A stretch of 64,000 bases of DNA from Argopecten irradians (GCF_041381155.1 NC_091149.1:14648609-14712608), one strand, 5' to 3'. Numbered from the stretch's first letter, positions 11,467 to 24,944 are shown. Numbers and translations are program-made. Notes: generated by a model from the sequence alone, not told the origin.

Positions 11467-12192
11467 CCCCTGTCGTAATAACGACTTAGTATCGCGTAGT
11501 AACGACTTAACTATGTCGTAAAAACGACTTAGTATCTTGTCATAACGACTTAGCTATGTCGAAATAACGACTTACCTATATTGTTATACCGACGTAATTG
11601 TTTATTATACCGAACAAAGTTTACTGCGCTAGAACAAAGTCTAACGTAATGGCTAGACTTTTAGTTTTTTGGCCCAAAATCACCGTTGCCGTGTTGGGCT
11701 AACATTACAGTTTTTGTTGAATAAGAAGTTAGACCTGTCGTATCTTTCAACCCAAATCAACTCCCTTTAGCATGTTACATCATATAAACATTACATCGAG
11801 CGTAATTGTGTTATCTGTATCTTTTACAATAAGAATATTACTAATTTCGACGGTCAAAGGCAGACGGAAGCGTCGTCTCCAATCCATTTTGTTGTTATCT
11901 AAATACCTCGGAGTGTTCCGTTACACGAACGACAACTCTTGCTAAACGTACGAGGGGCTCCGCATGAGGGAAACATGATGTATGAACATGAAGTTCAGCG
12001 GGATACACAATGTTTTGTCGCCCGCACACGTGACGTCTCTCGACCAATCAGCGACTGTGACTCATCGGTGAGGTATAATAATATACTATGTCGTTATTAC
12101 GATATACTAAGTCGTTATAGCGACATGGCTTATTCGTTATTACGAGATACAATGCCGTTATTACGACATACTTAGTCGTTATAATGACATAG
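11467..12192. mobile_element. Element with minisatellite-like inverted ends
   Basis: The left end (11470-11580) has several copies of a ~21-27 bp motif GTCGTAATAACGACTTAGTA. The right end (12080-12192) has the inverse, ACTATGTCGTTATTACGA and ACTAAGTCGTTATAGCGACA. The motif core GTCGTAATAACGAC is itself palindromic. The 500 bp interior has no convincing coding frame. It is probably a non-autonomous element with repeated subterminal sites; no target duplication was identified. Confidence 0.6.
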
Positions 12193-12499
12193 TGGGTTTT
12201 TTTTCAATTTGACCCTAACAGGCTTCCGTAGATTTATCAGATCATAGTTGGTATTTTTTCACATTCTATTATAAAACCATGAAAAATTGTATACATGTAA
12301 ATTCGTATGGATATAAAAGCATAAAAATATCAACATGTTTACATTGAAGAGTAATTTTGTGAAAATTAATATTTGTGTGTATAACGTTACAGTTTGATTA
12401 AAGTACATGCATATTATCCTTATTCCCATGTACTCCTATCCAACGTATCAAATTACGGATCAGTAATTGAATTAGGCTGCTACTGGCATGGCCCTTTCT

Positions 12500-12861
12500 T
12501 TAAAGATGCTCCACCGCTGACAAATGATTTTTTTTTTTCATTATTAAAAATAGCAGACGATTTAGTATTTTTCTTCAGTTACAAAAGTTACTTACTTTAC
12601 ACCATTATCACCATTGAAAAGTTTGAGCTTCTAATTTTATTTCAAGCTAAAAATGTGAAAAATGATTAATTGCATCCTGAAAAAATTCCATGGCACTATA
12701 TTCTATATGAAATGAATTACTGATTGCGCATGCATCAAAGGCGAAACAAATTGTTTTATATTATTTTTTGTGTTAATCAGGCATATGTAAACACGATTAA
12801 AAACCAATTATTGTTCAAATGATGAATATCATTTTTGCTCTGTCGGCGGTGTCATCTTCAA
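12500..12861. mobile_element. TTAA-type MITE, copy 1
   Basis: It starts TTAAAGATGCTCCACCGCTG and ends with decayed CGGCGGTG...CATCTTCAA. The interior shares ATTTAGTATTTTTCTTCAGT and TTGCATCC...TCCATGGCACTATA with the copies at 32841, 56264 and 62966. Confidence 0.75.
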
Positions 12862-14319
12862 GGAATGTGTTTTATTTTTTGTTGTTTACTGATGTGTAAG
12901 CGTCATTCTGTGTACAGATATTTGATGATCGGTTTTAATTTCCGTCGAAATGTAGATATAAGAAATTATTACATTTTTCGCAGTGAATGATGTGTACACT
13001 TCATGTTTGTACCATAATTTTTTATGACGTGCGCATGCGCGTAATGTTGGAATATCGGCGAAAAAAGCACAGTTAACAACCAGTAAACAAATATATATTA
13101 TAGAAAAAAAAACCACCACGATTTTAAATCACGATATAATTCCTTATATTAATATTTCGACCGACCATTTCTTTTAAATTTAGTGTTCCGATATAAGAAA
13201 GCTTTTGTTTTGTCAACGTTTTACAATCGTTGTTAGAGCCGTCCAAGTGATGGACTCCCGGAACAGTTGGCTTCATTATGGCGGGACAAATTGTCAAGTT
13301 CAGAAAGTACATAAAAATAGTTTAACAATAAAATTACCTTCCATATACAAAATTATTTTACTTCCTTATATATAATTTGAGATTCTCTTTACATTCATAC
13401 ATTCATTATATTGAAGGTTTGCCAATATAGATGCAATAGGCCTAACCGGATGCGCATTCACAGCACTTTCGGAAGTCAGTGTCCCGGTGTGTGTATCGTT
13501 GCGCGCCAGCGTCTGCATTTACGCAAGTGTAAACGATTTAGGTTATATATCAAAGACAAAATGTTACTGTTAATATGTACCCATTAACACAATTGTGATA
13601 AGATACATTTCGTGTGTTTATAATACATATGGGGTTACCTTGCAACGCTGACGATATACTGGATTTTGTAATATAAAATGTTAATAGAATGTTATACTTT
13701 AAAATGGTAACAATATTAAGCGGTTTGTTATATTAAACAAAAATATTTACTAAACGTATTGTTAGTATTAGCCGGGGATCATGTTTATTATGTGAAGAAA
13801 TAAATTCATTGAAAAATAACACCTTACCTGTGTTGTTTCTCCAGTAGATTGTCAACATAATGAACATACATATTGAATATGTTTCTTTGTATTTTCTACC
13901 ATCTTATTTAAATCAATATCCGAGTTATAAGGATATGTATTTTAATCATATTGCAGTGTAGCGTGGTTTATATATATGCCAATACGTTATACAGGTTAAT
14001 CACTCATGTATGACCAAATCTTTATAGGTTAGAGTTGTGAGCATGTCACCTTGAGTAAATAGATAAAACGACCCAAGGTCATCATAATACCGATAACAAT
14101 GGAAATAAGCTATTAACTGATAAACATATGTCCGTGTTATATTACAGCAATAAATTCTACATAGTTGCATATTTTACTTTTATAACGTCCGTAAAACCTT
14201 CTAACATTTGGCACAAAACTAACAGGTACATGTTTTTAAAACTGTCCCTATATTTTGTTCTGTTAAGTTTGCTTGAATAACGCAACAATTGAAGTATTCA
14301 TTTTAACAAGTGGTATTTG
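12862..14319. other. Intergenic stretch
   Basis: No gene seen. The short open frames at 12886 and 13124 (minus) lack domain, splice or composition support. Confidence 0.45.
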
Positions 14320-14470
14320 TTAGGTTATTGCCCTATCAAAACAGAACGGGTCATGTAAAGACGTGTCAGGTTTGTTAGTGGAGGAAAGCTGAAGTACCCG
14401 GAGAAAAACCACCGACAAGTGGTCAGTACTGCCTCACATGGGACTCGAACTCGCGACATAGTTTTGACTA
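14320..14470 (-). repeat. SINE-B fragment
   Basis: GGGTCATGTAAAGACGTGTC, GGAGGAAAGCTGAAGTACCC, GGAGAAAAACCACCGAC, then GGGACTCGAACTCGCGACA. Core and tail are intact and the tRNA-like head is truncated. Confidence 0.7.
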
Positions 14471-15844
14471 TGAAAGGTACATAAAATTTATACTTGAAAT
14501 TAGGTTCAAATTTTAGTTATCAGAAATATATACAAGCTCTTGGCAGTAATACAAACTAAAACCTCACTGTAAATAAACAATATTGGTAATAAAACTTCAT
14601 AACTCATAAAAAAGCTAAATAGGTATCTGCGTTATTATGTCTTATTGCACAAATATATCTGGCTAAAAAGATACCTCGTCCTTCAAATATCTATCTTAAG
14701 TACGGAAGTACTCAGTGGAAAACTGTTATCGTATAGTCCCAGGCCAAATATTTTCAAAAGTTGTTTTGGCTAATTAAAATTTAACAACAATTTTGTTTTA
14801 AATCAAGATTAAATCTATTCCTGACAAACAAAATTGACAATGGAATATTTTCTTCATTACCTACAAACCCACTAAACAAATAATTAAGCTAATAATCTGT
14901 TGAACGTGTGAAGATCACACCTGACGGTTATTGTGGTATTATATATACCCGTTAAGTATGTTGTGTGCATATATTATAAATGATAGGATGTTCTTATACA
15001 CAAATACCAATGTGCTGGAAAAATAGAGTATACATCTTATCTACACTTAGCTGTCAGCATAATTTGCATTATTATTTCATCAACGTGTAAGTACCATCGA
15101 AACATGTCAATGTGTACAAACATGAACAAGTGTTTGTTAAATTAGCGGAGTAGTGCATTGCTATACCATGTTACACTAGGAACATAAGATGACATTTAAT
15201 TACCAACTAAAATAATTTTTATTTTTACTAGTCTTCTAAAAACCTCAACATATCAAGTCTCTAACGTCTTCAGATTTGAATTTAACACCTACCTTTAGGA
15301 ATGCAAAGTTTATAAGTAGTTGTCTATTTCCAAATGATATGGTTCCTCTCCTCAATTCCAGCAATAAATATTAGTTTAACTTTTTTATCTCTCTACATAT
15401 ATATATATTAAGTGTGTGTGTCGCGTCATGTTGTTCGACATGCTCCGATAGATATAACACTAGTGTTCACGTACACACATGGTACGAAGGATCAAACACA
15501 TGCCTGCATACAAAATTACAGTAGAAATACACCGGTACTTGTCTGTACTGTTAATTCAAACAAGCGGCCAACAACCTGCATACAACGAATCTATTAAAAT
15601 TATTTTAGTCATTAACAAATGATATTGTTATTCCAAATTATGTCTTTCGTCGTATATCAAGATATCGTTATAAATCATATTAGCAATATAAATATTATAA
15701 GCAGAATATGAAATTATTATTTAAATATTATACTTTCTTATTATTGAATGCTGATATCATAGGATTAAATGGTGTATTATACAATAGCCATTAAACCGTT
15801 CACATAGTATCTCACACGAGGGTTAATTGCATATATTTACACTT
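14471..15844. other. Intergenic stretch
   Basis: No supported gene. Short TA and TG repeats lie near 15395-15420. Confidence 0.45.
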
Positions 15845-16350
15845 GCTAGGCTTGGTCACTATACGCTGATACTAGCCGATTTTGTTTACCATAACTGCAT
15901 GGTAACATTGAACTTTGAACTTGCGTAAGGAAATGTTCTGTGCAACGTAAAAGGACTACTTTTTTTAAAAAGAAACACATGGCTTTGTTTACATTTTGAC
16001 GCAACATTACGTGTATATTGTTGTTTTTCATAGAATTTTGGAAAAATGTAAACAATATATACATGTTTTATATTTATATATGATTCAAACAATTTTTAAA
16101 TTAACGATTGTATAAAGAAACGAAAAAATATCCCGACCGGGGCGACGTGCTTTCAATTTTTGTTAAAAATGATGGGTGTCAAATGTAAACATTACCTCTG
16201 TGCCTATGTTCGTCCTACGATCGAGCCTTTGGGGTTGACGGGTGTGAGACCCTCTGATAGAGGTCAGTTATTAACATATCCTCTTGTCTTTGTTCTTTGA
16301 GTATTTAATCATGTGTATTATAAAACATTCACCGCTAATAATCCACGTGT
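15845..16350. repeat. Dispersed duplicate, copy 1
   Basis: TTTGTTTACCATAACTGCA with AACATTGAACTTTGAA, then GTCCTACGATC and ACATATCCTCTTGT, recur in the same order at 20065-20490. Not coding. Confidence 0.6.
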
Positions 16351-16914
16351 TGACAGTTCCGCGTCACCACAAATACATTGTATCAATCGAACACAAGTGA
16401 ATTTGTTTGATATGGATCTAAGCGTAGATTATATAATCACATGGCTCCCAAGGATGTAATACTGTCAAGTCAGACGACATCTCAAACACATTGAGCTACT
16501 TGAAAATCGGTGTTTTGCCAACTTCGGCAAACTAAAGTGTGTAAGCGTGCGTCAGCTTCGCCTCGCTGCACAATAACGGTCACCGAGTTCACACATGTGT
16601 CCGTGTACAAATTCTTTATGTTATTACGCTATATATTAACTTTTAGCAAAATTGAATATATATTTAAAGTTCTGATCTTATTAAATAAAATTATCTCTGA
16701 AATTTACTTTGTTTGTCATGTTTATTTTACACTAAAATATTGAACTTTTTTGTCGTCGCGGATGAATAATTCTATCTTACGTGAAGCGTCACCATTCGCT
16801 GTTCAAATGAGTAAGCTCCTCCCACTTTTGACCGACTTTTATTGAATAATTACGTCACTTTCAAATGACGATTTTATTGCATAAAATATAAATAAAAAGT
16901 CGTGTGAGTGTAAA

Positions 16915-17076
16915 TATAGGGATTGGATTTCGTTTTTATGTTAACCATGCTTGTATGGAGCAATTCCTCTAAGAATATATTCAATATGGGGCGCTAACGC
17001 GCCCCATAGAATATATTCTTAGAGGAATTGCTCCATACAAGCATGGTTAACATAAAAACGAAATCCAATCCCTATA
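16915..17076. repeat. Near-perfect 162 bp palindrome (foldback hairpin)
   Basis: The left arm begins TATAGGGATTGGATTTCG and the right arm ends CGAAATCCAATCCCTATA. Arms of about 78 bp pair almost completely; the left arm has two extra bases (AA) near 16983. The apex is GCGC-TAAC-GCGC. No coding frame. Confidence 0.9.
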
Positions 17077-18139
17077 TGAGATTTCATGGATCGAGTCTTT
17101 TTATTTTTTTTGTTTTTGCGGAAATTGAACACAAGTTTACAAAACATTTTATCACATAACCGCAAAACCTACATAACAAAAAAATTCACGTCAAAATGTA
17201 TTCCAAAAATCCAGCGGAGACCGTCATTTTGTCCCTCCGTCCTCGTAATCCTAACGTCACGTCAGGTTTTTGACATCATTTAATTGTTTTTTAATGACGT
17301 TACAATGACTTTCGAGCCACTAAAATCGTTCAAGGTCATATTATACTAGAGTCATACGCAGAAATCACTGGATATCAGGCGGATTATGTGATGAATACAT
17401 ATGTTTTTTATCAATACCATTGTATGCAACTATAAATATGCAGTTGTATTGGATGATGTTCAAAAAGATATCAAATGGTGACGCAACGCACAAGTATTTA
17501 AAATGTTATCGATTAAGAGACAACTAACTGCACCAGCTAAAAAGTTATCTTTAAGATATAAAACTGTACGGTTTTGTATACCTGCTTTATTAGTTTAACG
17601 TCCTATTAACAGCCAGGGTATGATGTTTATATCTTTGTTGTAGTTCGTAGATCGTAAGTCGTAGATTCTTATGGTATGTGTAGATGTAGAAGTGTAGATG
17701 TTGAACTCCAACGCAGATTGAGTAGATGGTACGTTTATTGGAGTCTTAGGAATCGACTGGCCTAACATGGTAACAGTCGTAATTTATATAGATCTGAATA
17801 TCGGTTATATAATTTATGTTGAATCATACATACACATAGTTGGTAATAACAGTGTTATTAAGGTACTCTTGACTATTCAGATAAGATGGAAAACAGAATA
17901 CCCCGTGTTATTCAAAATTACTCTTGACCAGTTAGATAAGATATGACCCGACAGACCACAACCAAGGCTAACAGTTCATATAGTAATACACAAACATTCG
18001 ACATCAATAATTATGTAATATTATGTAATACACTGTACATTTAACAAACACCACGATAAGCCACAGGCTGTATAGATTAACATGACCGCCGATAGACCCC
18101 CAATTATATTGTAAAATTTCTAACTTTCTGATTATAATG
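17077..18139. other. Gene-poor stretch
   Basis: It contains a SINE tail fragment at about 17590-17625 (TTTAACGTCCTATTAACAGC then CAGGGTATG). No gene supported. Confidence 0.45.
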
Positions 18140-18312
18140 TTACATGGGTCATGTATGTTTTTTTTGGTAGAAGAAAGTCGGTTTAACCTACGAAAAATAC
18201 CCGTCAGTGCTTTATAACTGCACCCCATTGGATTCGAACTCGCGATCCAGAGGTGAAAGGCTTGTTGTAATATGTTGAGACATCTTAATAACTCGGCTAC
18301 CGCAGTCCCACG
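18140..18312 (-). repeat. SINE-B head and core
   Basis: On the minus strand, GGTAGCCGAGTTATTAAGAT at the right end resembles a tRNA A-box region and GCGAGTTCGAATCCAATGG a B box; the element core follows leftwards. The tail at 17590 may belong to the same copy, split by later sequence. Confidence 0.65.
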
Positions 18313-18879
18313 CTGGGTGTTGTACTTTACAGATCAATAATAAATAAAATGTTCTCGATTTTGAATGTTATCGATTTTGAGAAAGATGACGTTCTCATGC
18401 ATTTATGTTCAAACATATCAAAAGTTTGTGACATTTGTAGGAGACAACATGTTATTTCCGAGTGAAAAATACATTGAAATTGAAAATGGCATTTAAACGT
18501 GTGATAGGTTATGAATCATACTATTTTGAAGAAATTTTATATTTTATATAGATATACGATTAAGATGGGATATGATATATAAAATGAGATACATCGTGGG
18601 TTTAATACAGATTTTATGTCAAATATGTAATATCAAAAGTTGTATTCCACATAACACTGGAGCCATTATAAGGACGGAAAATGTGACAATCTATTATACC
18701 CTCAATGTCGGCATTATCGCCCAACATACGAAAAAAATATATTTCTACATAAAAAAGCTTAACCGCTAACGAATGTCAAAAAAATAACAGAAGCAGGCAA
18801 ATAGTTGTTTTTTTAGTTGCAAAGGATACTTGCTGGTTGTATCGAATGTAAAGTAAACGATGGCGTGAAAATATTTACT
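18313..18879. other. Gene-free stretch
   Basis: Nothing coding recognised. Confidence 0.4.
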
Positions 18880-19740
18880 GGTAATTATGATGTCAATATA
18901 CCATCTGATATGTTCCGTGAGCTGGATTGTGATAATTCACAAGAAAAAGGCGAGAGTGTTTTTAAAACATTAAACACTGACAAAACATAAAAAGGAATAG
19001 AAATGTTAATGCCATGTCTTGTTGTACTTCTTAATAATATATTTAAATCTGGCAAATACCCTCACATTTGGTAATATTATACCTATATCTAAACCGAGAA
19101 AAATGAACGATACCTATAAATATAGAGGTATTACTCTAATAAGTTGTCTTTCAAAGATATTCTCTGCTGTTTTACATTATCGTTTGATGGAATTTGATAT
19201 AAACTATTAAAAAATCAGTGATGCACAATTTGACTTCAGGAATAAATTGTATACTACAGATGGCATTTTTGCTTAACAGACATTAATGAGAAGAACATTG
19301 AAAAAGAAACAAAAACTTTATTGTTGCTTTATAGATTATAAATAGACGTTTGCTTCCGTTAAAAGACAGGATTTAGGGTATAAGCTTATCAATGAATGCG
19401 TTGAAGAGATTTTCCCCGATTATCACTTCATATACACGATTGTGAAAAACAAATTTTAACCGATATTTGTCCTTCAGTAGAGCTGCAAATATTAAATCTA
19501 TTTCTATTAGTGTATCATTAGATGGATCTGCAGAAGACTTACAGAAAATGTTAGATTCTTTATTACTTTATATTAATAAATGAAAGTTAACAGTAAATGT
19601 TAAAAAAACTTAGGTTATGGTTTTCAGAAAAAGAGGCAAACTGAAAGACACTGAGAAATGGTATTTCAATGGTTCCGCAATAGAACATGTTGATAGCTTT
19701 AATTACTTTTTTAATGCAATATCATGGTAAATTCTCTACG
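18880..19740 (+). pseudogene. Degenerate LINE reverse transcriptase
   Basis: Broken frames encode NIIPISKPRKMNDTYKYRGI followed by TLISCLSKIFSAVLHYRL (19066-19190), the fingers/palm region of a non-LTR retrotransposon reverse transcriptase. After a stop, ISDAQFDFR continues the usual order. Further on come an EDLQKMLDSLLLYINK-like segment (19530-19580) and VMVFRKRGK (19615-19645). Stops and frameshifts are frequent, so this is a dead relic. The C-terminal part of a similar element is at 29640-30260. Confidence 0.75.
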
Positions 19741-19754
19741 TCAAGGTAAAAGTA

Positions 19755-19949
19755 TGTATAATAATTAATTGCGTCTTATAAAGCCCATGGCACTTTGGCC
19801 TATATAAAATGAAGTACTTATTGCGCATCCATCCATAAAATATGTTAATTTATATTAGTGTGTGTTAATAAGACATTAAACTGAGTAACGTCAAATATTG
19901 TTCAAATGATGAGTATCGTTTATGCTCCGTGGGGGTGGGGCATCTTTAA
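19755..19949. mobile_element. TTAA-type MITE, 5'-truncated copy
   Basis: It shares CCCATGGCACTTTGGCCTAT and TACTTATTGCGCATCCATC with the full copies and ends GGGGCATCTTTAA. The left TIR is missing. Confidence 0.6.
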
Positions 19950-20064
19950 TTTAATTATTAAATATATTCTACACTATGATGCTAAAGACAAGTGTTCTGG
20001 TTTCTGTATAACTACATGCTAGTTAAACTAGTATAATAAAGTATTGTTTTATACTTAAACTTGA

Positions 20065-20490
20065 TAGACTTGTTCACTACACGTATAATAGCCGAGTTTG
20101 TTTACCATAACTGCAATGCAACATTGAACTTTGAATTATGATGCTGTATGCAACGTCTTGGGGCTACTTTTTAAGAGACACAAGTCTTTGATAACACATT
20201 TTTCTAAAACAATATAAATATAGTATATATGATACATTTTTTTAAAATAAACAATTGCATCAAAGAAACGGAAACAATATCCCGACGTGCAGTGCTTGCA
20301 TTATTGTTCAAAATAATGGATGTCAAAATAAACATTACCTCTGTGTCTGTCTTTGTCCTACGATCAAGTCTTTGTGATGGGCGTGCATGAGGCCCTCAGA
20401 AAGAGGTCAGATGTAAACATATCCTCTTGTTTTGTTCTTCCAACCTTTAAAATAAGGTGTATTATAAAACATGCACCGCTAGTAAACCCG
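20065..20490. repeat. Dispersed duplicate, copy 2
   Basis: Counterpart of 15845-16350, about 4.2 kb away and in the same orientation. Confidence 0.55.
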
Positions 20491-20548
20491 GCACACGTAA
20501 AATAAGGTGTATTATAAAACATGCACCGCTAGTAAACCCGGCACACGT
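20449..20548. repeat. Perfect 50 bp tandem duplication
   Basis: Two identical 50 bp units, 20449-20498 and 20499-20548, starting AAAATAAGGTGTATTATAAA and ending CCGGCACACGT. Confidence 0.9.
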
Positions 20549-21149
20549 AAACGCTTTTTAATATACATTTATTATATATTTACTTCAATATATTTTTGTT
20601 ATCGTCCAGATCTTTCCTTCCATTCCTATTTTATGAAAAGGTGAACAGTGAATCAAAGATCAATATATGTTTTACATGTACTTGTTTGTACTCGTAGTGC
20701 ACAACTATGAAAGAGCTCAAGAATATATCAACTTTATCTTTTAAATTAAAATCATTCAGGAATTCAACCCCTAACATAATACATTAATGAACATCATTAA
20801 TTTAATGAATGCTTTTGACTACACACGAACCACTATGAAAAAGTTCATTTGTTTACGGGCTTTATTCACTGCCTGAACGGTTTGTCGTTAAAGCCGAAAC
20901 CCGACTATCTAAAACGTACATTAGACGGCAATTAAATTAATAACGCATTTTAAATGAGGCCGTTTTTGGCCCATAACGTCCCCTGTCCTTTTTTAATAGT
21001 GCTGAAAAATGCTCTTCTTACCTTATGTCATTTCAGCGTATTTATGTACTGTCTTATCTTTAAAATATTTCGGAAAAAAATTGATGTAATAAGTTGTCAT
21101 TTGCGCAAGGATCCTGGTCGTATATAGTTCAGACAATTGGGATGACCAA

Positions 21150-21415
21150 CGATACAATTACATCACCAAACACAATAACAACAATAACAATCAAAACAAC
21201 AACAACAACAATCACAACAACAACAATAACAACAACAACAATCAAAACAACAATGCCAATCACAAAAACAACTTAACCTATCATCACAACAACAAAAAAA
21301 GATCATCACAACAGCGATATCAATCACCACAACAAAAACAATCACAACAACAGCACCAATCATAATCACAACAGCACCAATCACAACAACGACAACATCA
21401 CTAAACCAACAATCA
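21150..21415. repeat. AAC/ATCAC microsatellite tract
   Basis: Imperfect AAC, AAT and ATCACA repeats. The open frames on both strands here are low-complexity artefacts. Confidence 0.85.
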
Positions 21416-21418
21416 CAA

Positions 21419-21930
21419 TTTGTTTGTTTGATTGATTTATTAACGTCCTATTAACAGCTATGGTCATGTAAGGACGGCCTCCCATGTATGCGGTGTGTTG
21501 CGTGTATGTTGTGCGAGGTGAGTGTACTGGGAGACTGCGGTATGTTCGTGTTGTGTCTTCTTGTATAGTGGAACTATTGCCCTTTTTATAGTGCTATATC
21601 ACTGAAGCATGCCGCCGAAGACACCAATCAACACAACCCACCCGGTCACATTATACTGACAACGGGCGAACCAGTCGTCCCACTCCCTGTATGCTGAACG
21701 CTAAGCAGGAGCAGAAACTACCACTTTTATAGACTTTGGTGTGTCTCGGCCAGGGGACAGAACCCAGAGCCTTCCTCACAGGGGCGAACGCTCAACTCAA
21801 GGCCAAAAGTGAGGCGGTGCCAAGGGAGGCGTTAGGAAAGATAAAGTCAGTTAGGAAGAAGAGAAAAGATAAGATCCTAAATTTAGTCGCCTTTTACGAT
21901 CATGCAATAGGGGCAGCAGGTACAATTCTT
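21419..21930 (-). mobile_element. SINE-A, nearly full-length copy
   Basis: The tail TGTTTGTTTGATTGATTTAT is at the left, followed by AACGTCCTATTAACAGC, GGTCATGTAAGGACGGCCTC and GAAGCATGCCGCCGAAGACA. The head side ends GGCAGCAGGTACAATTCTT. It runs on the minus strand and matches the complete plus-strand copy at 57400-57923. It contains a ~70-codon frame also open in that copy, but the frame lies within the repeat. Confidence 0.85.
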
Positions 21931-24599
21931 AACACTTTTGGTTATTAAAGTGTCATTAATTTAAATTAACCGTTTACACTAAGATATGATCATAACCTTT
22001 ACCAGGTTATAGTTTTAAAATACGTATCAGGGATCGACCTCTACGAAGGAACTATATTGAATTAAAGTTCCATTCCGTGAACCTTAAGAAGTAATCGAGT
22101 TGACAAGATACCGTGGCTTCCTCCACAAGAGACATAAATGATTGCTATCAGTATGGCGTTACCTGGGAACCAGACGCAATGATCATATTTAAAAATTCCC
22201 TCAGCTATGATTGTCATACTTAAATGACTAGGTAACTGTAAAGGTTGTTGAATGTCACTTTAAAATGAAAACAAATACATCATTTCTTCATGTTCTTTGC
22301 TTCATTTTTATTTAGTTTATACTTACATATGTCTTAGTTCATTTGTCAAATATACATTTTAGGTTGTCACAAATTTTAAGAAGACAAATCACATGTTTGT
22401 TTTGATATAGTTTTAGTTGATAACAAACACCAATTTAATTATTGGACTGAACCCTTTTTTGATATACTTGAGCGTAGTAATGACAATAACAATTATGACG
22501 TTATTTCGCTACCTAAGAGTGTTTATAATTGGTGAAATGATACGAGTTATTCTCAATATTAATCCTTTGTTTTAAAAACAATTGTTTTATACATTATTTA
22601 ACTTTCCGGGGCAACAATATGTCTGGAATATAGTTCCATAATGACAAAAGATGAAAATGTCTAATACAGGTAATACAGGTTGTTCATGCATAACCTTTCA
22701 AAAATAAAAAGGTTAAAATATACAAAACTTATAAAAATGTGAATAACAAAATCGTAATCAAGAATATCACGGAATATACTGCTCGTATATGCAAATGTAT
22801 GCAAAGTTAAAACGATTTAAGTGTAGGTGGAGGGCTTGTCGTAATACATAGAGATTTTTCCTCCAAAAAAATAATTTCATTCAAAATTTAATAGATACAT
22901 ACGTATATGTAGCATACATCTAAAAGATTCAAAACGAAATATATGTATCGAGATATCTTTACCACTCGGCCACCGAGGCCCTCTATCAAGACCAAACATA
23001 CAAATATATTACCAAATGATATCTGGGTACAACTGTATGTTTATTATTAATTATATTCTTATTTTTGTCAGCTTAGGTATCATTTTCGTATGAATTTTCA
23101 TTTATGACGAGGTATTACTTATAATATTGTGAAAGTAACTTTTTCTTTAAGGGAAACCGTTATGTTTTATAATTATGTGATATAGCGGTGTTTATTTGCG
23201 TTTTTGTTATGTCAATTGTGTAGTTACCGGAAAGAAAAACTATACTTTTTATTGATACCAGACATTGTACGACGACAGCCGTTATATATCACCTCAATAA
23301 AACCGTGTTCTCAACCATGACGGGATAAACTCTTCCAACAGACTACATATCCACCTAACCGGTCTCGGTTCAGCGAAGTGGAAAATGTTGTCCAATATCA
23401 AATTTCACGCTTATATAAATATCATAAAAGGATAAATACTGTTTTAACATTTATTTTGTGATGGATATTTATCTTACTAATTGTAAATGAAGTTATATGA
23501 TTGGTACTATCATCTATTATATTTGATCAATTAATATCCATGGTACTTCGTATCAAACGCATCGATGTCGAGAGTTGCCTAACAAAATTTACTTGCAAGT
23601 TCATAACCATATGCAACGTTCAACGAAACATGTTTTATTTTTTTCATTTGTTTTCTTCATTTGATTAAATAATTATGCTGTGAATCTCACACATCGACGC
23701 TGAGTCATTCCATTACAACACATATTTTCAAGTTAATATCCAACATTCGACAAAACATTGTTTTTCTTTTATGTTTATTTATAATACAGACTTGATTACA
23801 AAAAAATATGTACTTATTTTTAGTAATGACTTTTTTAACATTTTCTTTTTTTTTATACTTAAAGGCCCAGTAAAAATGAATTGTCAATAACAGTTATAAT
23901 ATGAAACCTTCTAATGAGCATATACATGGGATGCAATGTAGTTACCACGCCAAAGGATGCATGATTCCCACCTAAATCTATGTTAACAAGAAAGGATCCC
24001 TCCATTGTTTTGTTACCTGGCGTATTCAACTACTGCGCAGTAATTAGGACCACGACACAATACGACCAATTTTATGGAAATTTATATCTTATGTATCTCT
24101 TGGAAATTGTAAGAAGTCATGATAAGAGTAGAGCTAACGAAGAGCTAATTAGGACTATACAAAATAGCAAACTCGTTTTGCAGCTATATTTAAAATATAT
24201 ATTTGAAAAGTGATTCGTGTAATGTACGTACCTTTAAAGACATTCTAACTATGCAATGTATGAGGCGTTCATTGTTGAATACCTTATTGCCAGTCAGCGA
24301 TAGTCGACATTAGCGTCTGGTTAAAACTAATTTGCAAATATGCTAATAGATATCATTACCATGCGACAATGTATCAGTTTTAACATCTAGTGTTAAAGTA
24401 ATGTTGATGTCGGCAGTTACTATTTAAAAACCAGACAGTATTAATATTTAAACAGACTGTACCGTTACCCTTAGGTAATGGGTACCAATAACAGAGCCAA
24501 AGAATTAGGGGATTGTAAAAAAAGAAATAGTTTGCCAATCACCCCGCCCTACTCTCTTCCTTCTTTCCAAACATCTTTATTAAGGCACGTTTGCGTTTG
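21931..24599. other. Gene-poor stretch with a SINE head fragment
   Basis: No gene supported. At 22930-22985 the minus strand has GGCCTCGGTGGCCGAGTGGT, a tRNA-like SINE-B head fragment. The 77-codon frame at 23980 has no recognisable features. Confidence 0.45.
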
Positions 24600-24720
24600 T
24601 TTTGGTTGATTACTTTAACCTCTTAGCAGCAGACTTGGTCATTTAAGGACGTCCGAGATTTTGCTGATGTAGAAATATCGGAGTATCCGGAGAAAAAACC
24701 AATGTTCTGCGGCGAGTACC
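24600..24720 (-). repeat. SINE-B tail/core fragment
   Basis: GGTCATTTAAGGACGTCCGA and CGGAGTATCCGGAGAAAAAA match the SINE-B tail and core. The head is missing. Confidence 0.65.
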
Positions 24721-24944
24721 TGACAACTAATTGATGATTAAATGTGGGGTTATCTTAATTCTCTTCTCCAACCACGACTATAATAAAGCATTCAGAAAAC
24801 AGATACGATTACAAAATATATAAGCAACGCTTTGAATGAATAAGGGCAATTAAGAAAATGTTAGAGTAACAGGTAAGGCGTGAGGACCAAAGTTTGTATA
24901 TATATAAGATATTTTTTTATATTCTGTTTCAAAAGTATTGGTCA

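Noticed and set aside
12394..12669. 91-aa plus-strand frame
   Set aside because: Mostly inside the TTAA-type MITE at 12500-12861.
21163..21384. Val/Ile/Cys-rich minus-strand frame and Thr-rich plus-strand frame
   Set aside because: Both translate the AAC microsatellite.
21736..21948. 70-aa frame also present antisense at 57342-57614
   Set aside because: It lies inside SINE-A in both places, has no start context, and runs antisense to the element. Conservation reflects the repeat, not a gene.
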